The translations under genes were made by a program, and so were the position numbers. From JAEUUM01 sp038326165 (lineage in GTDB: Bacteria > Bacteroidota > Bacteroidia > Chitinophagales > Saprospiraceae), in assembly GCA_038326165.1 (NCBI GenBank), contig JBBQJT010000056.1:1-22543 (forward strand): a DNA stretch of 22,543 nucleotides, given 5' to 3'. This document shows, piece by piece, positions 15,692 through 22,543 of this stretch. Under the pieces are notes generated by a model. It made no database searches. It was not told the DNA's origin and worked only from the letters and a program-made list of their open reading frames with translations. Each line of letters opens with the position of its first letter. Positions within the stretch are counted from its first letter, which is position 1.

Positions 15692-16924
15692 TCATGAAAT
15701 TTCAATATAATCCAAATCCTTATCAAAGGTCTCTTCTACTCCCCAAGTGCACACAAACGCCAAACCCAAGGCGATTACACCAATTACAGTTGCGGCATAA
15801 ACGATTGAATTATTTCCGGCCAAATACTTGAATCCTAAGGTCATTGGAATGACACTTCCTCTTATAAAATTAGGGGCTGTAGTGGTAACTGTCGATCTTA
15901 TATTGGTACCAAATTGCTCAGATGCCATAGTAACAAAGAGCGCCCAATAACCTGTTGACAATCCCAACAGAAAGATTAAAAAATAATAGCCGTCCGTACT
16001 GTATCCTCGACCATATAGGAAAAGCAAGGTGACGAGCGTCGAAAATAGTATATAACCCATCACTACCTTCCTTCGGTTTTTAAACCATTGACTCAACACT
16101 CCACTCAACAAATCACCCAATGACAATCCAATATACACCCACATAACACTATTGCTGACCAGAATTTCGCCCTTAACATCAGAATAGCTTCCAAATCGAT
16201 TGGAAAGCGCTACGAGTATTCCGATGACATACCAAATGGGCAATCCAATCAATACGGTCTTGATGAACTTAGTAAATAAGTCGAACCTCGAAAACAACAT
16301 CAGGAAATTTCCTCTTGAAACACCAGATATTTTAACTTCTTTGAACATACCTGACTCAAATGTTCCAGCTCGTAAAGCCAGTAATCCGAGCCCCAAACAA
16401 CCTCCAATAATATAGGTTCCTTGCCACCCGAATACATTGCCTACCAAGCTTGCAGTGACTGCGCCTAAGGCACCCAAGGTAACAATAATCATGGTGCCAA
16501 TACCGCGCTGCGTGCGATGCATGGTCTCCGCGACTAAGGTTATTCCTGCACCCAATTCGCCTGCAAGCCCTACGCCTGCTATGAACCTACAGATAGCGTA
16601 TGAGTTAACATCCGTTACAAATGCATTGGCAATATTGGCCACACTGTAAAGTAAAATAGATCCAAACAATACGGTGATTCGACCCTTTTTGTCTCCCCAG
16701 ATTCCCCACAATAAACCTCCCAAAAGCATACCGATCATCTGATAATTAAACAAGCTGATTTCGTACTGTTTGAATAGTTCGCCAGTGTAGCCTAAGGACT
16801 CCAGTGATTCTTTCTTTACGACGTTGAATAAGATCAAATCATAGATGTCAACAAAGTATCCAAGCGCAGCAACAATAATGAGACGCCATGTATTTCGACT
16901 AATTTTTGGTGGTTGTTCATTCAT
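15692..16924 (-). CDS. MFS transporter (metabolite:H+ symporter-like)
   Basis: This 410-aa integral membrane protein has about 12 predicted helices. The first helix contains the acidic signature GYFVDIYDLILF (22-33) typical of metabolite:proton symporters and sugar-porter relatives. The loop between helices 2 and 3 has the MFS motif A form GDKKGRITV (77-85). Helix 4 begins with RFIAGVGLAGELGAGITLVAE, close to the MHS pattern. The substrate cannot be read from sequence; organic acids, shikimate-like compounds or osmolytes are possible for this group. The start is ATG 16924. The gene is divergent from the CpcT-like gene across a 49-bp gap. Its stop codon lies inside a TTTCATGAAA palindrome (15690-15699). 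Confidence 0.88.
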   Translation of the reverse strand: MNEQPPKISRNTWRLIIVAALGYFVDIYDLILFNVVKKESLESLGYTGELFKQYEISLFNYQMIGMLLGGLLWGIWGDKKGRITVLFGSILLYSVANIANAFVTDVNSYAICRFIAGVGLAGELGAGITLVAETMHRTQRGIGTMIIVTLGALGAVTASLVGNVFGWQGTYIIGGCLGLGLLALRAGTFESGMFKEVKISGVSRGNFLMLFSRFDLFTKFIKTVLIGLPIWYVIGILVALSNRFGSYSDVKGEILVSNSVMWVYIGLSLGDLLSGVLSQWFKNRRKVVMGYILFSTLVTLLFLYGRGYSTDGYYFLIFLLGLSTGYWALFVTMASEQFGTNIRSTVTTTAPNFIRGSVIPMTLGFKYLAGNNSIVYAATVIGVIALGLAFVCTWGVEETFDKDLDYIEIS

Positions 16925-16940
16925 GATGGCATGAAACTAA

Positions 16941-16948
16941 TACCTTTG
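16941..16948 (+). promoter_or_regulatory. -7 box (TACCTTTG) for the CpcT-like gene
   Basis: TACCTTTG matches TAnnTTTG exactly, 25 nt before the ATG at 16974, which leaves a leader of roughly 18 nt. A -33 TTG (16913-16915) is 25 nt upstream, somewhat too far, so the -33 part is uncertain. Confidence 0.5.
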
Positions 16949-16973
16949 CCTTTAAGTTTTAAAACTTTTGATC

Positions 16974-17603
16974 ATGAAATTTCTAATTGCTTTAATATTT
17001 TCCCTTTTGGTCATTGCGAACATCAGCTCACAAACTACCACAAACAAAGCTGACATTAAGGAACTTTACAAGATGATGAGTGGCAAATTCAATAGTAAGG
17101 CACAATCCGAAAGAGACAGTGATTATTACCATATCAGCCTAATCATGACTCCAATATGGAAAGAAAAGAAAGGTGAATATTGGTTGTATGTGGAACAAGC
17201 TGTTGCTAGCTTGATGGACAAGCCCTACAGACAGCGTATCTATCAATTGGTTCAAATTGATGATCAACATATTGAAAGCAGGGTTTATACACTCAAAAAT
17301 CCTGAAAAAACTATTGGTGAATGGAAGAAGAAAAAGAAAGCTGGTCGGACGCTCACACTATCCGACATCGAGCTTAAAGATGGTTGCGCTATCCTACTTT
17401 CCAAAATCGACCACAAGCAATACGCCGGAGAGACTGGCAAAAATGGCTGTCCAAGCAACTTACGCGGTGCCAATTATGCCACTTCCAAAGTCAAAATATT
17501 TCCTAAACTTCTTGAGAGCTGGGACCAAGGATTTGACACAAAAGATGCACAAGTTTGGGGGGCAACCAAGGGGCCATACCAGTTCATAAAGACTGGAAAA
17601 TAA
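16974..17603 (+). CDS. Secreted CpcT/CpeT-like protein
   Basis: This 209-aa protein starts at ATG 16974 (a TTG two codons earlier is less likely). A signal peptide (MKFLIALIFSLLVIANISSQ) precedes a single domain with the CpcT/CpeT pattern: LYKMMSGKFNSKAQ near the start, GEYWLYVEQA and KPYRQRIYQL in the middle, KDGCAILLSK, and a C-terminal block NLRGANYATSKVKIF, WDQGFDTKDAQVWG, GPYQFIK. In cyanobacteria CpcT/CpeT proteins attach bilins to phycobiliproteins. Nothing in the window suggests phycobiliproteins, and an export signal is inconsistent with that role, so the function here is unknown; the same beta-barrel may bind another hydrophobic ligand. It converges on the Spy-like gene with a 1-nt gap. 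Confidence 0.82.
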   Translation: MKFLIALIFSLLVIANISSQTTTNKADIKELYKMMSGKFNSKAQSERDSDYYHISLIMTPIWKEKKGEYWLYVEQAVASLMDKPYRQRIYQLVQIDDQHIESRVYTLKNPEKTIGEWKKKKKAGRTLTLSDIELKDGCAILLSKIDHKQYAGETGKNGCPSNLRGANYATSKVKIFPKLLESWDQGFDTKDAQVWGATKGPYQFIKTGK

Positions 17604-17604
17604 C

Positions 17605-18078
17605 TCAATTGTTGCGTCGCATCGGTCTGTTATCAAGCTTGCGATTTCTTACTGCTTCGACCAATCTTTTCTTGAAATCTATTTCTGCTTGATACAATAA
17701 GGCAATCTTTCTTATGGAGATTACGTCTTTCATTCGAGCATAATATTTCTTTTCAAGTTGCAACTGACGGTCTTGTGAGGAGAATCTCTCTGTTATGAAT
17801 TGTTCAGCTTCCTTTTCGGTCATATCCTGCAGACTTTTCTCAGGTTTGCCATCTTGTTTGATTTTTCTTTCATCAGCTTTGAACTCATTGTAAACTGGCC
17901 AAAATCTTTGTGCTTCTTCTGTGCTCAGGTTCAACTTTTCGGTGATGAAAGCTATGCGCATGGATTCGATGCGGTCCCTGCCTTTTTCCTTCATACTGCC
18001 TCGGTCAATTTGGGCAGTAAGTTGTACCGCCATGACAAAAAAAGCCGTGAGAAACAGGTATTGGATAATATATTTCAT
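17605..18078 (-). CDS. Periplasmic Spy/CpxP-like protein, third gene of the sigma cassette
   Basis: The protein has 157 aa from ATG 18078 (a TTG at 18093 would add five residues). A signal peptide (MKYIIQYLFLTAFFVMAVQLTAQ) is followed by a highly charged, mostly helical mature protein. The block ITEKLNLSTEEAQRFWPVYN (residues about 47-66) resembles the LTxxQ-type helices of Spy/CpxP and metal-sensing periplasmic proteins. The C-terminus is very basic (RKLDNRPMRRNN). It lies 23 nt downstream of the anti-sigma-like gene, so it may sense envelope stress and feed into, or be a target of, that sigma system. This role is inferred from gene order and general similarity; no metal-binding motif is obvious. 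Confidence 0.7.
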   Translation of the reverse strand: MKYIIQYLFLTAFFVMAVQLTAQIDRGSMKEKGRDRIESMRIAFITEKLNLSTEEAQRFWPVYNEFKADERKIKQDGKPEKSLQDMTEKEAEQFITERFSSQDRQLQLEKKYYARMKDVISIRKIALLYQAEIDFKKRLVEAVRNRKLDNRPMRRNN

Positions 18079-18101
18079 GTTTGTTAAATTCAAAATTGGG
18101 T

Positions 18102-18581
18102 TTAAAGAATATCTTCTATTTCTATTGATTCAAAAGCTTCATCTATCAGTTCATCATTGTTGATTGGGACCAAATCTTGCATGATGCTTTCCATTTCAAC
18201 CTCAGTCAATGTGCCGCCTACTATGGCTTCAACATCGTACTGATCTATGTGTTGTGTTACTTCTGCAAAGGCGTCTTCTTGTGATATTGCAATTGCGGCA
18301 ATTGGCAAATTGGAGTTTTGTGTTCTAAAATAAATCACCGAAACGGTTATGAGTATCGCAATACTCGCCATTGCAAATGCCAATTTAGGAGCAAATAATG
18401 GCAACCACCAAGCATTTGGTTTTGTTCGAACAACTTGCGCAGGCTCGATGTCCATTTTAAGAATCAGCCGATCCGCAAAGCCTTCAAAATACATAACCGG
18501 AATCGAATCCTGCAATGGTCGGTCCATTTCAGATAAAGTGGAATCCAGTTCAATCAACTCGTCTCTTATTTCCTTCTTCAT
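18102..18581 (-). CDS. Putative membrane anti-sigma factor
   Basis: The protein has 159 aa with one membrane segment (about 66-85, KLAFAMASIAILITVSVIYF). The N-terminal cytosolic part (1-60) contains IPVMYFEGFADRLILKM, which fits the P-x-x-Y-F-x-x-F/L pattern seen in the short anti-sigma-like proteins encoded after ECF sigma genes in Bacteroidota. The C-terminal part (86-159) is extracytoplasmic and strongly acidic (for example NNDELIDEAFESIEIEDIL). No zinc-binding HxxxCxxC motif is present, so it is not a ZAS-type anti-sigma. Function is inferred from position 99 nt after the sigma gene and from topology. Confidence 0.65.
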   Translation of the reverse strand: MKKEIRDELIELDSTLSEMDRPLQDSIPVMYFEGFADRLILKMDIEPAQVVRTKPNAWWLPLFAPKLAFAMASIAILITVSVIYFRTQNSNLPIAAIAISQEDAFAEVTQHIDQYDVEAIVGGTLTEVEMESIMQDLVPINNDELIDEAFESIEIEDIL

Positions 18582-18680
18582 GTTATTCTTTCGTTTTAAC
18601 TATCTTGAAACTTCATTCTTACAAAACTGCAATGCGCACATTTTTGGCTCATTTGAATCGCTTTTGCAACCGTGTTCATT

Positions 18681-19244
18681 TCATGTCAAGTCTTGTCGTT
18701 TTATTATAGCTTCAATTTTTTTTACTGCATGGTGGTATGAAGCTTTTAGGGCTCCTACCGAGGTTTCTAATACTTTCGAAATGTCTTCATAAGGCATTTC
18801 ATCATAGTATCTCATGTGAAATACCAATTTTTGTTTTTCGGGTAGTGTACTCATCGCATATTTCAACAATTTTTCAAGATCCACTGAGCTTAAGTTCCCG
18901 TCCTGACTCCCTGTTTCCAAGACTGAGCTCAACGGCTCCAAATCGTCCGTCATCCTTCGTTTTTGACCTTGCAAATGGGTCAGGGCCTCGTTGGTTGCGA
19001 TTCTGTATAACCAAGTGTACAAGCCTGATTTGGCTTCAAAGCCTTGAATATTCCTAAATACCTTAATGAATACATTTTGCAGTACGTCATCAGAATCTTC
19101 GTGAACTTTAACTATCTGCAAGACGTGGTAATACAGTCGTTCCTGGTATTTTTTTATCAGCAGCCTAAAGCCAGCATTCACTTGCTGTGGATTGCACATC
19201 ATGGTGACAATCGTCATATCCTCCTCAGCAGGTGTCAACGGCAT
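18681..19244 (-). CDS. ECF-type RNA polymerase sigma factor
   Basis: This 187-aa sigma-70 family protein has the two-domain ECF layout. Region 2 spans about 25-98, with EDSDDVLQNVFIKVFRNIQG (helix contacting core polymerase) and LYTWLYRIATNEALTHLQGQ (promoter -10 recognition). Region 4 spans about 122-182, with LPEKQKLVFHMRYYDEMPYE, ISKVLETSVGALKASYHHAV as the helix-turn-helix. The intact start is ATG 19244. It heads a same-strand cassette with a membrane anti-sigma-like gene and a periplasmic Spy-like gene, so it probably controls an envelope-stress regulon. No self-type promoter could be defined upstream; a TTCATGAA palindrome lies at 19276-19283. Confidence 0.93.
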   Translation of the reverse strand: MPLTPAEEDMTIVTMMCNPQQVNAGFRLLIKKYQERLYYHVLQIVKVHEDSDDVLQNVFIKVFRNIQGFEAKSGLYTWLYRIATNEALTHLQGQKRRMTDDLEPLSSVLETGSQDGNLSSVDLEKLLKYAMSTLPEKQKLVFHMRYYDEMPYEDISKVLETSVGALKASYHHAVKKIEAIIKRQDLT

Positions 19245-19312
19245 TGATTGGTTACTAATTTGATGGTAAGACTATTTCATGAAGCATAGGTTTAAAGCAG
19301 CAATAAAAAATT

Positions 19313-20239
19313 TCACGTTTGAATCACTGAAACGACATCGCTGACTTTCTCTAGTTCGAGGATAAATAGACCTTCATCATTGTTATGGTACATTGGTGTA
19401 AACTTTACATCTCTTTCCATTTCGTTTAATACATACGAATTTCGGCTGCGCACTTGTTGGTTGAAAGTTTCGTCGTAACCCTTTACATCGATCAAAATTT
19501 CAGCGTGCAATTCTTCAAATTCTTCAGGAGTGAAGCCATAAAGGGGACTGTCTTCATTGTACACGTGCACAAGTGTCCAGTTAAGTGGAAAGAGCGCTAC
19601 GCTATCCCGCTCTAGGGCCAAGTTATGATATTCCCGTTTTTCGACGCCATCAATCACACGTAACCAGGTCAGAATCAGAGCAACTTTTATATCACTCAAG
19701 GTCGTGTCACGTGTACTTACCATCCGAAACATAACCGCTTTACCGTTATTGTAAGGTGCAAGGATCAGTTGACGGCTGTATCTGATAAAAGAAGTGGGTT
19801 TGGCTAATCTCGCAAATAAAAAACCGGTAATAATGGCAAAGGTCATCAAGCCTAAAAATGAAATGAAGGAAGAAACAACATTGGCAAAGAAGGTATTGGG
19901 ACTCATGGCGCCATACCCAACGGTAGTAAATGTCTGGATGCAGAAGAAATAGTATTGGATAAAACGATCAAGGAATTCCATTTCAGGTACACCTCTGATT
20001 TGATTGTTGCCCATCACGGCAAATAGCAGCGCAAATAAGACATTCAAAAAGAAATAGAATCCGAGTACAATATACCAGAATTTTGCCCAACCCATTTCGA
20101 TCAATTCCAAGTAAAGATGGTGGCCTGAGCTACCAATTCGCCTTACGTTGAATTGACCATTGTCCTTGATCAGACGAGAAGCACTGCCACCGCCTTTATT
20201 TCCAAAGCCTATATCTTGCTGTTGATTTGCCTTTGCCAT
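19313..20239 (-). CDS. Inward-rectifier potassium channel (KirBac type)
   Basis: From ATG 20239 the protein has 308 aa; a TTG 36 nt upstream is possible but adds nothing typical. The layout is that of a bacterial Kir channel: a slide-helix/N-terminal segment, TM1 (about 52-76, KFWYIVLGFYFFLNVLFALL), a pore helix, selectivity filter TTVGYG at 105-110 (context FCIQTFTTVGYGAMSPNTF), TM2 (about 117-144, ending FLFARLAKP) and a cytoplasmic beta-sandwich domain (about 145-308) with RFRM-like and SPLYGFTPEEF segments. It is expected to be a tetrameric K+ channel of the inner membrane. The C-terminal SPLYG and the acidic EEFEEL stretch are family features. No partner gene is evident. Confidence 0.92.
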   Translation of the reverse strand: MAKANQQQDIGFGNKGGGSASRLIKDNGQFNVRRIGSSGHHLYLELIEMGWAKFWYIVLGFYFFLNVLFALLFAVMGNNQIRGVPEMEFLDRFIQYYFFCIQTFTTVGYGAMSPNTFFANVVSSFISFLGLMTFAIITGFLFARLAKPTSFIRYSRQLILAPYNNGKAVMFRMVSTRDTTLSDIKVALILTWLRVIDGVEKREYHNLALERDSVALFPLNWTLVHVYNEDSPLYGFTPEEFEELHAEILIDVKGYDETFNQQVRSRNSYVLNEMERDVKFTPMYHNNDEGLFILELEKVSDVVSVIQT

Positions 20240-20291
20240 TGAATGATATTTGAACGATAAATATACTACAAACAACTCTACAGCAAATAGG

Positions 20292-20321
20292 ATATCTTTT
20301 ATTTCATGAAATGAAAGATAT
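20292..20321. repeat. 30-bp inverted repeat centred on ATTTCATGAAAT
   Basis: ATATCTTT (20292-20299) and AAAGATAT (20314-20321) flank the perfect 12-bp palindrome ATTTCATGAAAT (20301-20312); only the pair 20300/20313 (T/G) departs from symmetry. It lies between the 3' end of the S41 protease gene (20360) and the start of the K+ channel gene (20239). It could be an operator for the channel gene or a hairpin ending the protease transcript; no U tract follows on the minus strand, which disfavours a simple terminator. Confidence 0.65.
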
Positions 20322-20359
20322 AGCCTTTTGAGTTTATGAAAACACGTAATACTTCAAAT

Positions 20360-22003
20360 TTACTTCAGAATTTTTTGGTAGCGCGCTGGATTGTTCAATA
20401 ACTCAACCGCTGATTTGATCTCAGCATCATTGTCCAAACGTACCATGATCCTGCCTTTCTCATAAAAATAACGAGAGGCAATCTCGGATGAAATCCAGCT
20501 TAGAATGCGTTCTTTATTGGCCAAAAGCGTTTTGGACTTTTCCAGTTCAATTTGAGCCCTCAGGGCAGCCACGTTGTTTTGGAGTAGATTGTCAATCTTT
20601 TCCTTTTTAGCTTCTGCCACCATTTGATTCAGCAAGTCCTCACTTTTAATGGAGAAGCTAAATTTTTGGTCTTTGCAATACTGTTGAAATTGATCAAAAT
20701 CTGTAAACTTGAATCCTTCAATGTTAGTTATTGGCGGGTTGTTGAGCGTATATTTAGTAGCAAAGTCAAAAACCATAAAATTGGCATCCAATGCCTTTAA
20801 TAGGTTAAGATTGTCACTCACTTCAATTTCCACATCAGGTTTGACGCCACCACCATCCATGACTTTACGGCCATTTTTGGTCTTAAAAACCTGACGCAGG
20901 GAATCTGGAATATGAACAGGCTCGCCATTCTTGTAGGAGATGGCCTGAATGCATCTGCCACTTGGAGTATAATATTTGGCGGTTGTCAATTTGATACGAG
21001 AGTTGTAACCTGTTTCACGATGATTCTGAACCAAACCCTTACCATAACTTAATTGCCCCATGATAACAGCCCTATCCAAATCCTGAAGTGTACCTGATAC
21101 AATTTCAGATGCAGATGCACTTCCTCTGTCAATCAGGATGACGAGCGGAATTTTTTCATCGAATGAATTGCCTGTAGTTCTGTATGTTTTGTCCCAGTCC
21201 TTCACTTTGCCGCGTGTCGAAACTACTTCGGTTCCTTTGGGAATAAAAATATTACAGATATTTACCGCTTCGTCCAACAATCCGCCACCATTGCCACGCA
21301 GATCGAGAATCATACCTTTCATAGCAGGATTGATTTTCTTCAAATCATTGTATGCAGCAGCAATGTTGCTGGATGCTCCACGTGTGAAGGTAGTGAGGGC
21401 TACATAGCCAATTTCGGGAGTGATTAATTCGAAGTGTGGTACATTTTTGGATTCGACTTCACCTCTCGTTACCTTCACTATTTCTTCCTTGCCATTCGGT
21501 CTTTTGACTTTCAGGATGACTTCAGTTCCGGCAAAACCTTGCATAATTTCGTTCAGTTCTTCCTCCGTTCGCTTGACAGCAGTTTTGCCATCAACTTCAA
21601 GAATCACATCGCCCGATTTTAGTCCCGCTTTGTCAGCAGGGCTATCTTGCATAGGAGCAATGATTACGATAAAGTCACCTTTTTTCTTGAAATTAACGCC
21701 AATACCGTTGTACTTCCCCTCCGAAATGAAACGAAATCCCTCTATTTGAGCCTCCGATACATAATTGGTGTAAGGATCCATTGAATTCATAATTGCATCG
21801 ATACCAGTGCGCATCACCTTACCGGGGTCCAATTCATCTACGTAATAGGTATTGAGTTCCCGGTATATATTGGCAAATATTTCAATGTTTTTAGTGATTT
21901 CAAAGTAATTGCCTTCATTGACCGCTTTGCCAGCTGCCATGAGCAGGGTTGCAGTAATTATGAGCCCCAGAGTATATTTCGTTATTCTTTTCATAATAGT
22001 CAT
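20360..22003 (-). CDS. ctpA: S41 family C-terminal processing peptidase (CtpA/Prc-like)
   Basis: This 547-aa periplasmic serine protease starts with an N-terminal signal/anchor (about residues 4-24). The PDZ domain (about 92-180) contains YNGIGVNF and LKSGDVILEVDGK. The catalytic core contains ILDLRGNGGG (232-241). Alignment with E. coli Prc (Ser430, Asp441, Lys455) places the catalytic residues at Ser297 in GSASASEIVSG, Asp308, and Lys322 in SYGKGLVQ, with identical spacing. KYYTPSGRCIQ follows. The C-terminal 150 residues are helical and charged. The start may be ATG 22003 or ATG 21994 (MKRITKY). The family cleaves near C-termini of envelope proteins. It is transcribed alone, with a -7 box just upstream. 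Confidence 0.95.
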   Translation of the reverse strand: MTIMKRITKYTLGLIITATLLMAAGKAVNEGNYFEITKNIEIFANIYRELNTYYVDELDPGKVMRTGIDAIMNSMDPYTNYVSEAQIEGFRFISEGKYNGIGVNFKKKGDFIVIIAPMQDSPADKAGLKSGDVILEVDGKTAVKRTEEELNEIMQGFAGTEVILKVKRPNGKEEIVKVTRGEVESKNVPHFELITPEIGYVALTTFTRGASSNIAAAYNDLKKINPAMKGMILDLRGNGGGLLDEAVNICNIFIPKGTEVVSTRGKVKDWDKTYRTTGNSFDEKIPLVILIDRGSASASEIVSGTLQDLDRAVIMGQLSYGKGLVQNHRETGYNSRIKLTTAKYYTPSGRCIQAISYKNGEPVHIPDSLRQVFKTKNGRKVMDGGGVKPDVEIEVSDNLNLLKALDANFMVFDFATKYTLNNPPITNIEGFKFTDFDQFQQYCKDQKFSFSIKSEDLLNQMVAEAKKEKIDNLLQNNVAALRAQIELEKSKTLLANKERILSWISSEIASRYFYEKGRIMVRLDNDAEIKSAVELLNNPARYQKILK

Positions 22004-22017
22004 GACAAATTGAATTG

Positions 22018-22025
22018 CAAATTTA
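22018..22025 (-). promoter_or_regulatory. Putative -7 box (TAAATTTG) of the S41 protease gene
   Basis: The minus strand reads TAAATTTG, an exact TAnnTTTG match, 14 nt before ATG 22003 (or 23 nt before ATG 21994). The very short distance favours the second ATG if this is the true promoter. No -33 TTG at the normal spacing was seen. Confidence 0.4.
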
Positions 22026-22155
22026 CTGTCTTATTTACAAGCGTGAAGTACTAAACGACGAGTGTGCACATTTTGTTGGTGAAAGTAAGGTTAAAGCTCA
22101 ATTCAGTATTAGCGGATTTTGCCATTTTTGTGAATCCAGATTTTCTAGATGAATT

Positions 22156-22543
22156 GTTTATTCGTGGATACGTTTATTGGTTTATGGGTTTATGGTTTAT
22201 GGGTTTATATTTAATTGTTTATTCGTTTATTGGTTTATTGGTTTATTGGTTTATGGTTTATTGGTTTATGGTTTATTGGTTTATTGGTTTATTGGTTTAT
22301 GGTTTATGGTTTATTGGTTTATTGGTTTATGGTTTATTGGTTTATTGGTTTATTGGTTTATGGTTTATGGTTTATGGTTTATTGGTTTATGGTTTATGGT
22401 TTATTGGTTTATGGTTTATTGGTTTATGGTTTATTGGTTTATGGTTTATTGGTTTATGGTTTATGGTTTATGGTTTATGTTTTATGGTTTATTGTTTATG
22501 GTTTATGGTTTATTGTTTTTTTTTTATGGTTTATTGTTTATGT
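22156..22543. repeat. Mixed 7/8-bp direct-repeat array (GTTTATG / GTTTATTG), cut by the window edge
   Basis: From 22156 the sequence breaks into degenerate copies, and from 22225 to the window end it is about 40 head-to-tail units of two kinds, GTTTATTG (8 bp) and GTTTATG (7 bp), in an irregular order beginning L-L-L-S-L-S-L-L-L-S-S (L long, S short). The strand given contains no C from 22225 to 22543. Near the right end a T10 run (22516-22525) and single-base variants appear. All three plus-strand frames lack stop codons from 22215 onward, but composition argues against a gene. The rest of the gap (22026-22155) shows no gene. Confidence 0.9.

Noticed and set aside
18349..18792. 147-codon plus-strand frame opposite the anti-sigma and sigma genes
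   Set aside because: It crosses two well-supported genes and their spacer, has no family features and no promoter; a shadow frame.
22225..22543. CRISPR array
   Set aside because: The units are 7-8 bp, contiguous, with no unique spacers and no cas genes nearby.

Overview
The window comes from a Bacteroidota chromosome, most likely of the Saprospiria/Saprospiraceae type. The evidence is direct: three secreted proteins end in type IX secretion (T9SS) sorting domains with the usual PNP motif, several upstream regions carry the Bacteroidota -7 box TAnnTTTG, signal peptides end in the typical A-Q junction, Shine-Dalgarno sequences are mostly absent, and the DNA is AT-rich. The order-level placement is inference. 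Eighteen protein genes are supported. No rRNA, tRNA, CRISPR array or insertion sequence was seen.

Layout. 1-1414 (-) is the N-terminal part of a large secreted lamin-tail/CotH-type protein cut by the window edge. 1650-2618 (-) is a long-chain polyprenyl diphosphate synthase. A rightward block follows: a polytopic membrane protein (DUF6427-like) and purQ, then a stand-alone DsbD-alpha-like periplasmic domain and a full-length DsbD reductase. Converging on dsbD is a leftward pair of secreted T9SS proteins joined by a 4-nt overlap: an M43-like metalloprotease with a beta-helix (8750-11803) and a beta-propeller-like protein (7167-8753). Further right on the minus strand are the DUF1800/DUF1501 pair (13570-15237, 11990-13549), a pterin-4a-carbinolamine dehydratase and an MFS transporter. 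A CpcT/CpeT-like protein (16974-17603, +) is divergent from the transporter. Next comes a leftward regulatory cassette (ECF sigma factor, membrane anti-sigma-like protein, Spy/CpxP-like periplasmic protein), an inward-rectifier K+ channel and a CtpA-type S41 protease. The right end is a C-free array of mixed 7- and 8-bp repeats running off the window.

How the genes fit together. Much of the region concerns the cell envelope: disulfide reduction (DsbD plus the paralogous alpha domain), T9SS cargo, envelope-stress-type signalling (sigma/anti-sigma/Spy-like) and periplasmic proteolysis (CtpA). Housekeeping metabolism is interspersed (polyprenyl synthase, purQ, carbinolamine dehydratase).

The most interesting observation is at the 5' end of the metalloprotease. 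A good Bacteroidota promoter leads to an ATG at 11847, followed at once by three tandem copies of an 8-bp unit. With three copies the ATG frame stops after 15 codons. With two (or five) copies it runs straight into the protease frame, and with two it also supplies a complete signal peptide. This has the form of a slipped-strand on/off switch for a secreted protease operon, captured here in the OFF (or low, TTG-initiated) state. The second notable object is the GTTTATG/GTTTATTG array at the right edge. A third is a recurrent ATTTCATGAAAT palindrome, one copy of which forms the centre of a 30-bp dyad.
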